Shown here piece by piece: positions 42,877 through 51,720 of a stretch of 64,000 nt of DNA. The stretch covers positions 434,001 to 498,000 of the forward strand of contig NZ_JAWJEJ010000002.1 of the NCBI RefSeq assembly GCF_032911445.1, in the 5' to 3' direction. This stretch comes from Sphingomonas sp. HF-S4. GTDB lineage: Bacteria; Pseudomonadota; Alphaproteobacteria; Sphingomonadales; Sphingomonadaceae. The notes under the pieces are model-generated. The model did no database searches, was not told the origin of the DNA, and was given only the letters and a program-made list of their open reading frames with translations. The translations under genes were made by a program, and so were the position numbers. The first letter of the stretch is position 1, and the number at the start of each line of letters is the position of its first letter.

Positions 42877-44834
42877 CAGAACCTCCCTCGAATGCCGGCA
42901 TAGAAGCTGCGGCCGAGCGTGCCGTAGCGATAGGCGGTCATATATTCCTCGTCGAACACGTTCTCGGCGCGGGCGAAGACGCTGAACGCCTCGTTCGCCT
43001 TGAGCTCGGCGCGCAGGTCGACCAGCGTGTAGTTGTCGAGCCGGGTAGTGTTGGCGGCATTGTCGAAGCTGTGCCCGGCCCAGCGGACCGCGGCGCCGGT
43101 GCTGAGTCCGAACGGGAAGGCATAGCCGATCGATCCGTTGGCGGTCTCGCGCGGGCGGCGGGGGAGCCAGTTGCCGAAGGTCGCGGTGCCGGCCGAGCGG
43201 TCTTCGGCCTCGATCCAGCTGTAATTGCCGTCGAGCGTGAAGCCGGCGAGGTTGAGCGCGCCGCTGACCTCGATCCCGCGCGCTTCGGCGCGCGAGACGT
43301 TCGAATAATAGCCGAAGCGGCGGACGGTGGTGCTGCCCGGCACGAAGCAGAGCGGCACGGTCGACGTCGTCGTGCACCCGTTGTAGATGATCTGGTCGGT
43401 GGTGGTGCGTTCGAACCAGGTCGCGCCGATCACGAGTTTCCGCCCGAACAATTGCTGCTCGGCGCCGGCTTCCCAGCCGGTCGCGCGCTCGGGGGCGAGC
43501 GCGACGTTCCCGTATTCGCTGAACTGCTGGTAGAGCGACGGCGCCTTGAAGCCCTCGCCATAATTGGCGCGCAGGATCGTGCCGGTGGGGAGCCGCCAGA
43601 CGCCGCCCGCGGCGAACAGGGTCTGCCCGCCGAAGCGGTTGTGATCGTCGTGGCGGATGCCGCCGTTGAGCGTCAGGCCCTCGATGGGCTCGACGCTCAA
43701 TTGGGCATAGGCGCTGGTGATCTCGGCATTGCCGGTGGCGAAGGCGGGAAGCGGGGTGGCGAGCGACGCGGCGGGCGAGCGGCTGCGGAACTTCGAGCGC
43801 TCATTCTCGACGCCGAAGGTCGCCGAGATGCCGCGGGTGAAGGCGAAGCTGCCCTGATATTCGAGGCGCTTGTTGCGGCCTTCGGATTCGAAGCTCAGCG
43901 GGCGCGCGCGCGCCGGGCCGAAGCTGTCGCGATCGGTGTCGGTATAGGCATAGCCGAACCGGTTGCGCAGGCGGCCGTCGAGCAGGTCGAGATTGACGCC
44001 GGCATAGCCGACGAATTCCTCGTTGCGCGAATAGTCGGCATTGTCGCCGCTGGTCGAATCGATGTCGACGCGGCCGTTGGAGTAATAGCCGCGGACCTCG
44101 GCGCTGAGATTGGCGGTGAGATCGAGCCTGGCACGGCCGGCGAGGTTCTGGTTGGTGTAGCCGTCGGGCTCCTTGCCGCCGAACGCCGGGGCGATCGCCG
44201 AAATGCCGTCGGTGGAAAAGGCCTGGGCGCCGAGGCGCCAGCTGAGCGGACCGGTGCGTCCCCCGACTGCGGCGCGGGCGCTCACCGTCTGGCGCGAGCC
44301 GGCTTCCACGTCGAAGCTGCCTTCATAGTCCGAGCTGGCTTCGGCGGTGACGATGTTGACCACGCCGCCGATCGCCTGGCTGCCCCACAGGATCGACTGG
44401 GGCCCGCGCAGCACTTCGATGCGGGCGATGTCGCCGGCGAGGAGGTTGGCGAAATTGAAGCCGCCGCCGGTCGCGGCAGGGTCGTTGAGCTTGACCCCGT
44501 CGATGACGACGACGGTGTGGTCGGATTCGGCGCCGCGGATGCGCAGCGACGTCGAGGTGCCGTAGCCGCCGTTGCGCGAGATGCTGATGCCGGGGGTGCG
44601 GAGCAGCAGCTCGGTGGCGCCGATGTCCTGGCTGCGGTCGATGCTCGCCTTGTCGAGCACGGTGATCGAGGCGGGCACCTGGTCGATCGACACGGGCGTG
44701 CGCGTGGCAGTTACGACGATGTCGCCATGGGTTTCGGTGGTCGCGGCGTCGGGGGCGGGGGCCTGTTGGGCGAGCGCGGGCGCGGCGGCGGTGAGAGCGG
44801 AAAGCGAGACGGCAAACGTAAATACGGACTTCAC
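42876..44834 (-). CDS. btuB: BtuB-type TonB-dependent vitamin B12 receptor (first copy)
   Basis: About 652 aa. Signal peptide MKSVFTFAVSLSALTAAAPALA, then TonB box-like GDIVVTATRTPVS. The plug has SLRIRGAESDHTVVVIDGVK, RIEVLRGPQSILWGSQAIGG and NIVTAE, and the barrel ends in GIRGRF. The start is GTG 44834 (VKSVF); no ATG fits a signal peptide. It lies 155 bases downstream of a cobalamin riboswitch in the same orientation, and it leads the ten-gene salvage operon. Family and riboswitch together make cobalamin or cobinamide the likely substrate. Confidence 0.95.
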   Translation of the reverse strand: MKSVFTFAVSLSALTAAAPALAQQAPAPDAATTETHGDIVVTATRTPVSIDQVPASITVLDKASIDRSQDIGATELLLRTPGISISRNGGYGTSTSLRIRGAESDHTVVVIDGVKLNDPAATGGGFNFANLLAGDIARIEVLRGPQSILWGSQAIGGVVNIVTAEASSDYEGSFDVEAGSRQTVSARAAVGGRTGPLSWRLGAQAFSTDGISAIAPAFGGKEPDGYTNQNLAGRARLDLTANLSAEVRGYYSNGRVDIDSTSGDNADYSRNEEFVGYAGVNLDLLDGRLRNRFGYAYTDTDRDSFGPARARPLSFESEGRNKRLEYQGSFAFTRGISATFGVENERSKFRSRSPAASLATPLPAFATGNAEITSAYAQLSVEPIEGLTLNGGIRHDDHNRFGGQTLFAAGGVWRLPTGTILRANYGEGFKAPSLYQQFSEYGNVALAPERATGWEAGAEQQLFGRKLVIGATWFERTTTDQIIYNGCTTTSTVPLCFVPGSTTVRRFGYYSNVSRAEARGIEVSGALNLAGFTLDGNYSWIEAEDRSAGTATFGNWLPRRPRETANGSIGYAFPFGLSTGAAVRWAGHSFDNAANTTRLDNYTLVDLRAELKANEAFSVFARAENVFDEEYMTAYRYGTLGRSFYAGIRGRF

Positions 44835-44989
44835 GGTAGGACCCTTGTCGACACGGCCGTGCCCGCGCGCAGGCGGTGCCGATGTCGCGAGGACAGACGG
44901 CATCGCCCGCGCACGCGCGCGGCCAAACCTGTCGTCTCTCGGGTTCACCCCCGTCCGCCCGGAACACCCTGTCCGCACGAAGGACGACC

Positions 44990-45152
44990 GCGACGGGCAG
45001 GTCTCCTGGCTAGCGGGTCGACGCCGGTTCGGCCGCCTTCTCGGGATCGAAACCCCAATGGCATGTGGCCGATGACTCACCGCTTACAGTTGCAGGGGCA
45101 GCCGGATTTTATCCGTTCCCGTTTTCATCCCCGTCGCCGGGGAACCTGTCGC
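44990..45152 (-). promoter_or_regulatory. Cobalamin riboswitch upstream of the btuB-cob operon
   Basis: Read on the minus strand, conserved elements appear in order: GGTTCCC near 45148, GGCTGCCCCTGCAACTGTAA then GCGG (about 45113-45088), GCCACATGCCATTGG, and the terminal GCCAGGAGACCTGCC (about 45010-44996). These are the P3-P6 core and the 3' B12 box of adenosylcobalamin riboswitches. High cobalamin should repress the downstream operon. Confidence 0.95.
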
Positions 45153-45162
45153 GGCGCCGCCT

Positions 45163-45843
45163 CTAGGCGGCCTTGAACCATACGACAAGCGCGAAGCGTG
45201 CGCTGGTGGTCGGCAAGGTGCGATGCGGCGTGAAGCGATCGAGCAGCAGCGCGCTGCCCGCGGGGCATTCGGGCTGGAGGCGGGGCATGCCGGCGAGCGA
45301 TTCCTCGGTGATGCGGAGGCCCTGGTCGGTCTGGGTGGCGAGCGGGGCGGCCCGGCGGCCGGGGACGATCTCGAGCCCGCCACGGCCGGGCCCGGCGTCG
45401 GTGAGCGGGATCCAGGCGGTGGTCCAGACCTTGCCGCAGGCGATGCCGTCGTCGCGGGAAACGTCGGAGTGCCAGGGGTGGCGATGCTCGGGGAAACTGG
45501 CGATGCTGGCGCGGATGCGGACGACCGACGTCTCCAGCTTGCGTTCGCTGACGCGCTCGGCCTCGGCGCGGAGGCGCGGGTCGGTCGCCAGTGCCTGGAG
45601 GCGGGGGCCGCGATGCGCGTCGGCGACGATCGCGGTGCGCAGCAGGTTGGCCTGGCTGCGGTCGCTTGCGTAGATGCGGTCGAGCCGCTCGGCGAGCGGC
45701 GCGTCGGGGCAGCTCGCCTCGAAGGGAAGGTACAGCGCCCGCGAAACGCGATCGATATGCTCGGCGATGTCGGCCTGCGCGGCGGTTACCAGTTCGGGGT
45801 CGAAGAGTGGGACGGTGTCATGGCCTTGGTCGCGATAGCTCAC
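45163..45843 (-). CDS. PhyH-type Fe(II)/2-oxoglutarate dioxygenase in the cobalamin uptake locus
   Basis: 226 aa. The iron-binding HxD is in HPWHSDVSRD, the distal His in DRFTPHRTLP, followed by the 2-oxoglutarate-binding Arg in SARFALVVWF. This is the phytanoyl-CoA dioxygenase layout, oxygenating an unknown substrate. The start is GTG 45843, forming a GTGA overlap with the btuD-like ATPase stop, so it is translationally coupled to a B12 import ATPase. The family is not a known part of cobalamin uptake. It could modify a corrinoid, a lower-ligand precursor, or be an unrelated passenger. Confidence 0.85.
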   Translation of the reverse strand: MSYRDQGHDTVPLFDPELVTAAQADIAEHIDRVSRALYLPFEASCPDAPLAERLDRIYASDRSQANLLRTAIVADAHRGPRLQALATDPRLRAEAERVSERKLETSVVRIRASIASFPEHRHPWHSDVSRDDGIACGKVWTTAWIPLTDAGPGRGGLEIVPGRRAAPLATQTDQGLRITEESLAGMPRLQPECPAGSALLLDRFTPHRTLPTTSARFALVVWFKAA

Positions 45844-46613
45844 GCGCGGCTCCTCCCCAGGGTGGTGATCGCCGGCCAATCGCCGCCGAGTTCGACGCGA
45901 GCGTCGATACCGTAGACCGTGCGGAGGTTGGCGGGCGTCAGCACCTCCGCGGGGGTGCCGTCGGCGACGATCGTGCCTGTATCGACCAGCACCAGCCGAT
46001 CGCAATAGCGTGCGGCCATCGTCAAATCGTGGAGGACGGCGATGACCAGCGCGCCGGCCCGGGCCTCGTCGCGGAGCAGTTCCATCACGTCGAGCTGGTG
46101 GCCGGGATCGAGGCTGGCGAGCGGCTCGTCGGCGATCAGCGCGGGCGCCTGCACCGCGAGCGCGCGGGCGAGCAGCACGCGGGCACGCTCGCCCCCCGAA
46201 AGCTCGGTGGCGATGCGATCGCGCAGGCCGAGCACGTCGGCGCGTTCCATCGCGCGCTCGATCGCGGCGGCATCCTCGGCGCCGATCCGCGACATCGGCC
46301 CGAGATGCGGCAGCCGGCCGAGCCCGACCAGCCGTTCGACATCGAGCGGCCAGTGCAAGGTCTGGCCCTGCGGCAGATACGCGACCCGCCGAGCCAGCGC
46401 CGCGCGCGAGAGCGAGGCGATGTCGGCTTCGTCGAGGAGGATGCGGCCGCTGTGCGGGACCAGCGCCAGCATTGCGCGGGCGAGCGTCGACTTGCCCGCG
46501 CCGTTGGGGCCGACCACGCCGGTGAGCGTGCCCGGCGCGAAGGCCGCGCTCGCGTCGCGGACGACGATGCGGCGGCCGAGCTTCACGCCGACCGTTTCTA
46601 GGCGCAGGCTCAC
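45840..46613 (-). CDS. btuD: ABC transporter ATPase, BtuD-like (cobalamin/iron-type)
   Basis: About 257 aa. Walker A GPNGAGKSTLARA, signature LSGGERARVLLARAL, Walker B LIADEPLASLDP and H-loop AVLHDLTMAARY are intact. Family type is FecE/BtuD. GTG 46613 forms a GTGA overlap with the permease stop and gives the family length; the open frame further upstream is antisense shadow. It energises import of the periplasmic substrate through the BtuC-like permease. The neighbouring riboswitches and cob genes point to cobalamin. Confidence 0.92.
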   Translation of the reverse strand: MSLRLETVGVKLGRRIVVRDASAAFAPGTLTGVVGPNGAGKSTLARAMLALVPHSGRILLDEADIASLSRAALARRVAYLPQGQTLHWPLDVERLVGLGRLPHLGPMSRIGAEDAAAIERAMERADVLGLRDRIATELSGGERARVLLARALAVQAPALIADEPLASLDPGHQLDVMELLRDEARAGALVIAVLHDLTMAARYCDRLVLVDTGTIVADGTPAEVLTPANLRTVYGIDARVELGGDWPAITTLGRSRA

Positions 46614-47602
46614 CACAGGCGGCGCTCCCGCATCAGATGGAGGAGGAAGACGGGGACGCCCAGAAACGCAGTGACGACACCGAGCTTGAGCTCGTTGCTC
46701 GTCGCGATCAGCCGCACCGCGAGATCGGCGAGGGTGAGCAGCGCTGCGCCGCCGATCGCCGAAGGCAGCAGGATCGACGAGGGGCTGCGATCGGTGAGCG
46801 GGCGGATCAGATGCGGGACGATCAGCCCGACGAACCCGATCGCACCCGACACCGCCACGGCACCCCCGACGCCGATCGCCGTGCCGAGCAGCAGGCGCAA
46901 CCGCGTGCGCCGCAGATCGACCCCGAGCGCCTGCGCGCCGTCCTCGCCCAGCGTCAGCGCGTCGAGCGCGCGGCCGTCCCAGAGCAGCAGGACCATGCCC
47001 GTCGCGATGCACGGCAGCGCAATCCAGAGGTGCGAGAAGGAGCGGTTCTCGAGGCTGCCGAGCAGCCAGGTCATGATCTCCATTGCCGCGAAGGGATTGG
47101 AGGACAGGTTGAGCGACAGGCTGATCCCGGCGCCCGCCAGCGTACCGACTGCGATCCCCGCGAGGATCAGGGTCAGCGGGCTTTCGGATCGCCCGGCGAG
47201 CGCGAAGAGCAGCACCAGCGACAGCAACGCGCAGGCCACCGCCAGTGCGGGCAGCACTACGACATGGAGCTCGGCGAGTCCGAAATAGAGTGCCGCGACC
47301 GCGCCGAGCGAGGCCGCATTCGACGTGCCGAGGACGGCGGGTTCGGCAAGCGGGTTGCGCAGATAGCCCTGCAGCGCGGCACCGGCGAGCCCGAGCATCG
47401 CGCCGACCGCGAGGCCGAGGATCGTCCGCGGCAGCCGCAGGTCGAGCAGGATCGTCGTGGCGATGCGGTCGCCATGGCCAGTGACGGCAGCGATCATCCG
47501 CGGCAGCGACAGGCTGACCGTGCCGAACAGCAGCGAGGCGACCGCCGCCGCGAGCGTGAGGGCAAGCAGCGCGGTGAGCAGCAGGGAGCGCGATGCGGTC
47601 AT
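46610..47602 (-). CDS. btuC: FecCD/BtuC-family ABC importer permease
   Basis: 330 aa with about ten membrane helices, start MTASRSLLLTALLALTLAAA. It has RLPRTILGLAVGAMLGLAGAALQGYLRNPLAEPAVLG and GFVGLIVPHLIRPL motifs (quoted here in parts: RLPRTILGLAVGAML, NPLAEPAVLGTSNAA, GLIVPHLIR), characteristic of BtuC/FhuB-type importers. It partners with the ATPase downstream. Divergent from the btuF-like gene with about 50 bases between starts. Confidence 0.93.
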   Translation of the reverse strand: MTASRSLLLTALLALTLAAAVASLLFGTVSLSLPRMIAAVTGHGDRIATTILLDLRLPRTILGLAVGAMLGLAGAALQGYLRNPLAEPAVLGTSNAASLGAVAALYFGLAELHVVVLPALAVACALLSLVLLFALAGRSESPLTLILAGIAVGTLAGAGISLSLNLSSNPFAAMEIMTWLLGSLENRSFSHLWIALPCIATGMVLLLWDGRALDALTLGEDGAQALGVDLRRTRLRLLLGTAIGVGGAVAVSGAIGFVGLIVPHLIRPLTDRSPSSILLPSAIGGAALLTLADLAVRLIATSNELKLGVVTAFLGVPVFLLHLMRERRLW

Positions 47603-47655
47603 GCCAGCCCTCGGATGCGCTTGCCGGGCAGTGCGAGTCCAGTATGGAAGCCGGC

Positions 47656-48501
47656 ATGGTTCGAAATCGATACTGGCTGTTGGCGCTGCCGCTCGCCGCA
47701 TTGGGCGGCGCGGCCTTGTGGGCGAACAACGCCGTTCCGGCGGCGGCACCCGCCAAGCCCAAGCGGATCGTGTCGATCAATTTGTGCGCCGACCAGCTCG
47801 TGCTTGCGCTTGCCGATCGCGACCAGATCGCCGGGCTGACGCGCAACGCCGCCGATCCCGAAATGTCGGGCGAGGCGGCCAAGGCACGCGGGCTGCCGAT
47901 CCTGCGCAATTCGGCCGAGCAGCTTCTCGACATGGATCCCGACCTGGTGATCGGCATGCCCGCGCGGCGCAGCGCGGCGCTGCGTGCGCTGGGGGACAAG
48001 GATTTCGCGATCCTCGACCTGGAGACCGCCGACACGATCGAGGCAATCTATACCTCGATCCGCCAGACCGCCGTCGCGGTCGGCCATCCCGAGCGCGGCG
48101 AGGCGCTGATCGCGAGGATGCAGGCCGATCTCGCGAAGGTCGGCAAGCCCGGCGGCGGCAGGGTCGCGGCCTATTACCAGCGGCGCGGGTTCATGACCGG
48201 GACCGGCACGCTGATCGACGCGCTGATGCAGCGCGTCGGGCTGGTCAATTTGGCGGGCAAGCTCGGCAAGCCGCCGCTCTCGCAGATGAGCCTCGAGGAA
48301 ATGGTCGCCGCGCAGCCCGATTACCTGATCGTCGAGAGCGCGACCGATACGGTCCGCGACCAGGGCACCGAAATGCTCCACCACCCCGCGCTGGCGGGGA
48401 TTCCGCGGATCAGCATCCCGCAGGCTTGGACGGTGTGCGGGAGCCCGGCCTATGTACAGGCGGCGCAGGGGATGGCGGCCCAGATCGCCACGGGGCGGTA
48501 G
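47656..48501 (+). CDS. btuF: Periplasmic cobalamin-binding protein, BtuF-like
   Basis: About 281 aa from ATG 47656, which has GGAAG at good distance; ATG 47644 is an alternative. An N-terminal hydrophobic helix (WLLALPLAALGGAALWA) serves as signal or anchor. The substrate-binding fold starts PKRIVSINLCADQLVLALA, then QLLDMDPDLVIG and PDYLIVES, typical of class III binding proteins. Divergently placed from btuC, it is the only plus-strand gene in the 35.8-51.2 kb region. Substrate assigned by context. Confidence 0.9.
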   Translation: MVRNRYWLLALPLAALGGAALWANNAVPAAAPAKPKRIVSINLCADQLVLALADRDQIAGLTRNAADPEMSGEAAKARGLPILRNSAEQLLDMDPDLVIGMPARRSAALRALGDKDFAILDLETADTIEAIYTSIRQTAVAVGHPERGEALIARMQADLAKVGKPGGGRVAAYYQRRGFMTGTGTLIDALMQRVGLVNLAGKLGKPPLSQMSLEEMVAAQPDYLIVESATDTVRDQGTEMLHHPALAGIPRISIPQAWTVCGSPAYVQAAQGMAAQIATGR

Positions 48502-48510
48502 TTTCGCCCC

Positions 48511-48647
48511 CAAATCCTCCCCTGGAAGGGGAGGTGGCAGACCGTAGGGCTGACGGAGGGGTAGCTCTCCACGGGCGACGGCGCTCGCGGAGAATACCCC
48601 TCCACCACGCTTCGCGTGGTCCCCCTCCCCCTCCGGGGGAGGATTTG
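48511..48647. repeat. Palindromic intergenic repeat between btuF and cobO
   Basis: Bounded by CAAATCCTCCCC (48511-48522) and GGGGAGGATTTG (48636-48647). Internal arms and the core GCGCTCGCGGA resemble the repeat within kdpB-kdpC. It lies between the convergent 3' ends of btuF and cobO and may act as a bidirectional transcription end, although it has no T-tract. Confidence 0.85.
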
Positions 48648-48662
48648 GTTGGGCGCCCCGGC

Positions 48663-49265
48663 TCAAAACTCGATCCCCGCCTGTGCCTTGACGTTCTGCT
48701 CGCGGAAGGGGTGCTTTACCTGCGCCATTTCGGTGACGAGGTCGGCGGCGTCGATCAGCGCCTGGGGGGCGTTGCGGCCGGTGACGATGACGTGGGTCAG
48801 CTCGGGCTTGGCGGCGAGCGCCTCCAGCACTTCGTCGAGCGGCAGATAGTCGTAGCGCAGGACGATGTTGAGCTCGTCGGCCACCACCATCCGGTAGCTC
48901 GGATCGGCGATCATCCGCTTGACCTCGTCCCAGGCCTCGCGCGCGACCGCGATGTCGCGGGCGCGGTCCTGGGTATCCCAGGTGAAGCCTTCGCCCATCG
49001 GCTTGAACTCGACGAACTCGGGAAAGCGATCGAACACCGCCTTCTCGCCGGTCGCCATCGCGCCCTTGACGAACTGGACGACGCCGACCTTCATCCCGTG
49101 GCCGATCGCGCGCACGACCATGCCGAGCGCGGCCGAAGTCTTGCCCTTGCCGGGGCCGGTGTGGACGATCACCAGCCCCTTCTCGATCGTCTTGGTGGCG
49201 AGCTTCTTCGCCTGCGCCGCCTGGACCTTCTTCATCCGGGCGGTGTGTTCGGCCTCGCTGCGCAT
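48663..49265 (-). CDS. cobO: Cob(I)yrinic acid a,c-diamide adenosyltransferase (CobO/CobA type)
   Basis: 200 aa. The P-loop reads VHTGPGKGKTSAALGMV (about residue 37), then GHGMKVGVVQFVKG and VVADELNIVLRYDYL, the CobA/BtuR pattern. It adenosylates the cobalt of corrinoids, needed before CobQ, CbiB and CobP can act. ATG 49265 shares one base with the upstream receptor stop (TGATG), so it is coupled to that riboswitch-controlled receptor. Confidence 0.96.
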   Translation of the reverse strand: MRSEAEHTARMKKVQAAQAKKLATKTIEKGLVIVHTGPGKGKTSAALGMVVRAIGHGMKVGVVQFVKGAMATGEKAVFDRFPEFVEFKPMGEGFTWDTQDRARDIAVAREAWDEVKRMIADPSYRMVVADELNIVLRYDYLPLDEVLEALAAKPELTHVIVTGRNAPQALIDAADLVTEMAQVKHPFREQNVKAQAGIEF

Positions 49266-51193
49266 CAGAAGCGCACGCGCACGCCGCCATAGGCCCCGCG
49301 GCCCGGCGTCGCGAAGCTGAACACTTCCTCATACTCCTCGTTCAAGAGGTTCTCGACGCGGCCGAACAGCGAGACGCGCTCGGTGATGCGGTAGTCCGCG
49401 GCGAGATTGACCAGCACGAATTCCTGCATCGACACGGTCACGGGCACGAAGCTGGGATCGATATAGGCGACGTCGTTGGTGCGGCCGTTGTAGCGGACGG
49501 TGAGCGTGGTCGAGAAGCGCTCGTCGGTGCTGAACACGCTCGCGTTGAAGCTGGCGACATGCTTGGGGCGGCGCACTTCCTCGACGCCGTTCTCCTGCGC
49601 GTCGAGCCAGGTATAGGCCGCGTCGAGCCGGATCTGCGGGATCGGCCGGACGCTGGCAAAGGCTTCGACGCCGTGCTGCTTCGACCTGGTGGTGCGGTTG
49701 GCCGGGGTCGCGACGAAATCGGGCGCGGGATAGCTGGTGTAGATCTCGTCGGTCAGCCTGGAATCGAAGTAGGTCGCGCCGATCGTCGCGCGGCCATCGG
49801 CGAAGCTCTGCTCGAGCCCGGCTTCCCAGCCCTCCGACTTTTCCGGCTTGAGGTTCGGGTTGCCGATATAGGTCCCGTCCGAATAGCCGAACAGCTCGTA
49901 ATAGCCCGGATTCTTGACGCCGGTGCCGTAGGCGGCGCGCACCCGCGTGCCGGTGGGCAGGCGATAGCTGCCCTGGACGCGCCAGGTGGTGGTGTCGTCG
50001 AAGCGGTTGTTGTCGTCGTAGCGCACCGAGCCGCCGAGCGAGAGCCCCGCGACCGTCAGCTCATACTGGCCGACCAGCCCGAGATTGTCGGTGCTGCGCG
50101 TGCCGGTGAACGCGTCGAACGGCGAGCCGGTGGAGGGGGCAGTGTTGCGGAACTGCTCGCGCTCCCAATCGAGGGCGCCGGTCAGCCGGTGGACGATCGT
50201 GTCGGTGCCCAGCCGCAGGCTCGACACGAACGATCCCTTGTAGCGCTGGCCCTTGTCGCCATAGTCCGATCCGGTGGCAGTGAAGCCCTTCCGGGTGGTG
50301 TCGGCGATCTGGCCGGAGACGGCGTTGGTCCAGCGGCCGTCGAGCGCGCTCAGTTCGGCGCGAAGCAGGCCATAGAATGCCTCGTTGGTGAAGCGCACGC
50401 CGGGGCTGTCGACGGTGTAGCCGAACAACGGGCTCGTCGGATCGCTCTCGCTGTTGTTGGTGTCGGCATCGGTGTGGCTGTAGCGCGCGACGCCGGTCAG
50501 CTTGAAATTGGCGGAGGGCGCCCAATTGAGCTTGGCGCTGGCACCCACGCTGTCCGATCCGATGTTACGGCTGCCGCCACGCGCGGTGGGGGTGCCGTCG
50601 GTGTGGTAATAGGAGCCCGACAGCGCATAGTCGAAGCTGCCCGAGGTGCCGGCAGCGCGCGCCGCGCCGCTATAGGTGCCGAACGATCCGCCCTCGGCGC
50701 GGGCGCTGATTCCCGGTGCCTCGGCGCCCGAGAGGGTGATGTAGTTGATCACGCCGCCGATCGCGTCGGATCCGTAGAGCGACGATTGCTGCCCGCGCAG
50801 CACTTCGACTCGCGCGGCGGGATCGGCGATCAGCGTGCCGAAATCATATTCGCCATAATAGGGGTCGGCAGCCTCGATGCCGTCGATCAGGACGAGGACG
50901 TGGTTGCTCTCGCTGCCGCGGACGCGAACCTGGGTCTGCCCGCCGATGCCGCCGATGCGGCTGACCGACAGCCCGGGGACGTCACGCAGAATGTCCGAAA
51001 CGATGCGCGTCTGGCGCAGCTCGAGCGCGGCAGGGTCGAGCACGGTGGCCGAGGCGGCGAGCGCGCTGAGCGGCACGCCTTCGCCCGAGCGCGATGCCGT
51101 GACGAGGATCTCGTCCTGCGGCCCGGCGTCTGTTTGGGCGAGCGCGGGCGTGGCCGCGGCGATCGCGAGAATCGAAACGAAGGTCTTCAACAT
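49265..51193 (-). CDS. btuB: BtuB-type TonB-dependent receptor (second copy), behind a cobalamin riboswitch
   Basis: About 642 aa. ATG 51193 gives the signal peptide MLKTFVSILAIAAATPALA; an upstream start adds seven Arg-rich residues. The plug has DEILVTASRSGEG, QVRVRGSESNHVLVLIDG and RVEVLRGQQSSLYGSDAIGG, and the barrel ends GGVRVRF. It differs clearly from the first copy, so the two probably prefer different corrinoids or have different affinities. Its stop overlaps the cobO start. Confidence 0.95.
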   Translation of the reverse strand: MLKTFVSILAIAAATPALAQTDAGPQDEILVTASRSGEGVPLSALAASATVLDPAALELRQTRIVSDILRDVPGLSVSRIGGIGGQTQVRVRGSESNHVLVLIDGIEAADPYYGEYDFGTLIADPAARVEVLRGQQSSLYGSDAIGGVINYITLSGAEAPGISARAEGGSFGTYSGAARAAGTSGSFDYALSGSYYHTDGTPTARGGSRNIGSDSVGASAKLNWAPSANFKLTGVARYSHTDADTNNSESDPTSPLFGYTVDSPGVRFTNEAFYGLLRAELSALDGRWTNAVSGQIADTTRKGFTATGSDYGDKGQRYKGSFVSSLRLGTDTIVHRLTGALDWEREQFRNTAPSTGSPFDAFTGTRSTDNLGLVGQYELTVAGLSLGGSVRYDDNNRFDDTTTWRVQGSYRLPTGTRVRAAYGTGVKNPGYYELFGYSDGTYIGNPNLKPEKSEGWEAGLEQSFADGRATIGATYFDSRLTDEIYTSYPAPDFVATPANRTTRSKQHGVEAFASVRPIPQIRLDAAYTWLDAQENGVEEVRRPKHVASFNASVFSTDERFSTTLTVRYNGRTNDVAYIDPSFVPVTVSMQEFVLVNLAADYRITERVSLFGRVENLLNEEYEEVFSFATPGRGAYGGVRVRF

Positions 51194-51371
51194 GGTATTC
51201 CCCCGGCGCCGCAACGACTGCCGGGTCCTGCCGCGTACGGCCGGTGACGCGTCGGGCGGGCGCTTGGACGCCTGACGCGCGCACCGAAGCGGCCCCGGCC
51301 GCTTGGTCGTCGCTCAGACGGAGTACCGTGCCGTGACCATCCCCTGGACCAAGGCAAGAGCGACCAGTGCG

Positions 51372-51556
51372 CCGGCAGGTCTCCTGGCTCGCGGGTCGGG
51401 GCTTGATGCACGCCTTCCCGGGCTTGTCGCCCAGTGGCCGCTCCCTCGAAGGGAGCCAGTGCATCGCGCTCGCCGCTTACAGTTGCAGGGACAGCCGCGG
51501 AGTTGGACCTGGAGGTCCGCACCGCATTCCCGATTAAGCCCCTTGTCGGGGCACCG
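51372..51556 (-). promoter_or_regulatory. Cobalamin riboswitch upstream of the second btuB and cobO
   Basis: On the minus strand: GGTGCCCC near 51556, GGGAATGCGGTGCGG, GGCTGTCCCTGCAACTGTAA then GCGG (about 51504-51473), and the 3' element GAGCCAGGAGACCTGCC (about 51391-51374). A long GC-rich hairpin (TGGCTCCCTTCGAGGGAG region) lies in the variable arm. The next gene starts 180 bases downstream, leaving room for an expression platform. Confidence 0.95.
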
Positions 51557-51720
51557 GCGCGATCTTGCGGAGCGGCTGGCCGCCCCACGAGCGCGCCCTT
51601 AGGCCAGCGCCAGGGCAAAGCCAAGTTCGAACGCAAGCAGCGTAGGGCGGCGGCGAGTTGCAGGGCGCATGCGTTAACGAAGGCTTTGCCCGGCCTTCCG
51701 GCTCGGCTATCCCCGCGCCG

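Noticed and set aside
42858..45176. A 772-codon plus-strand open frame opposite the first btuB
   Set aside because: Its translation is Glu/Gly/Ala/Arg-rich without any fold signature, and the minus strand carries a complete TonB receptor with signal peptide and riboswitch. High GC keeps the antisense frame open.
48511..48647. Possible rho-independent terminator between btuF and cobO
   Set aside because: The hairpin is long and interrupted with no T-tract, and it shares a core with another intergenic element; classified as a dispersed repeat instead.
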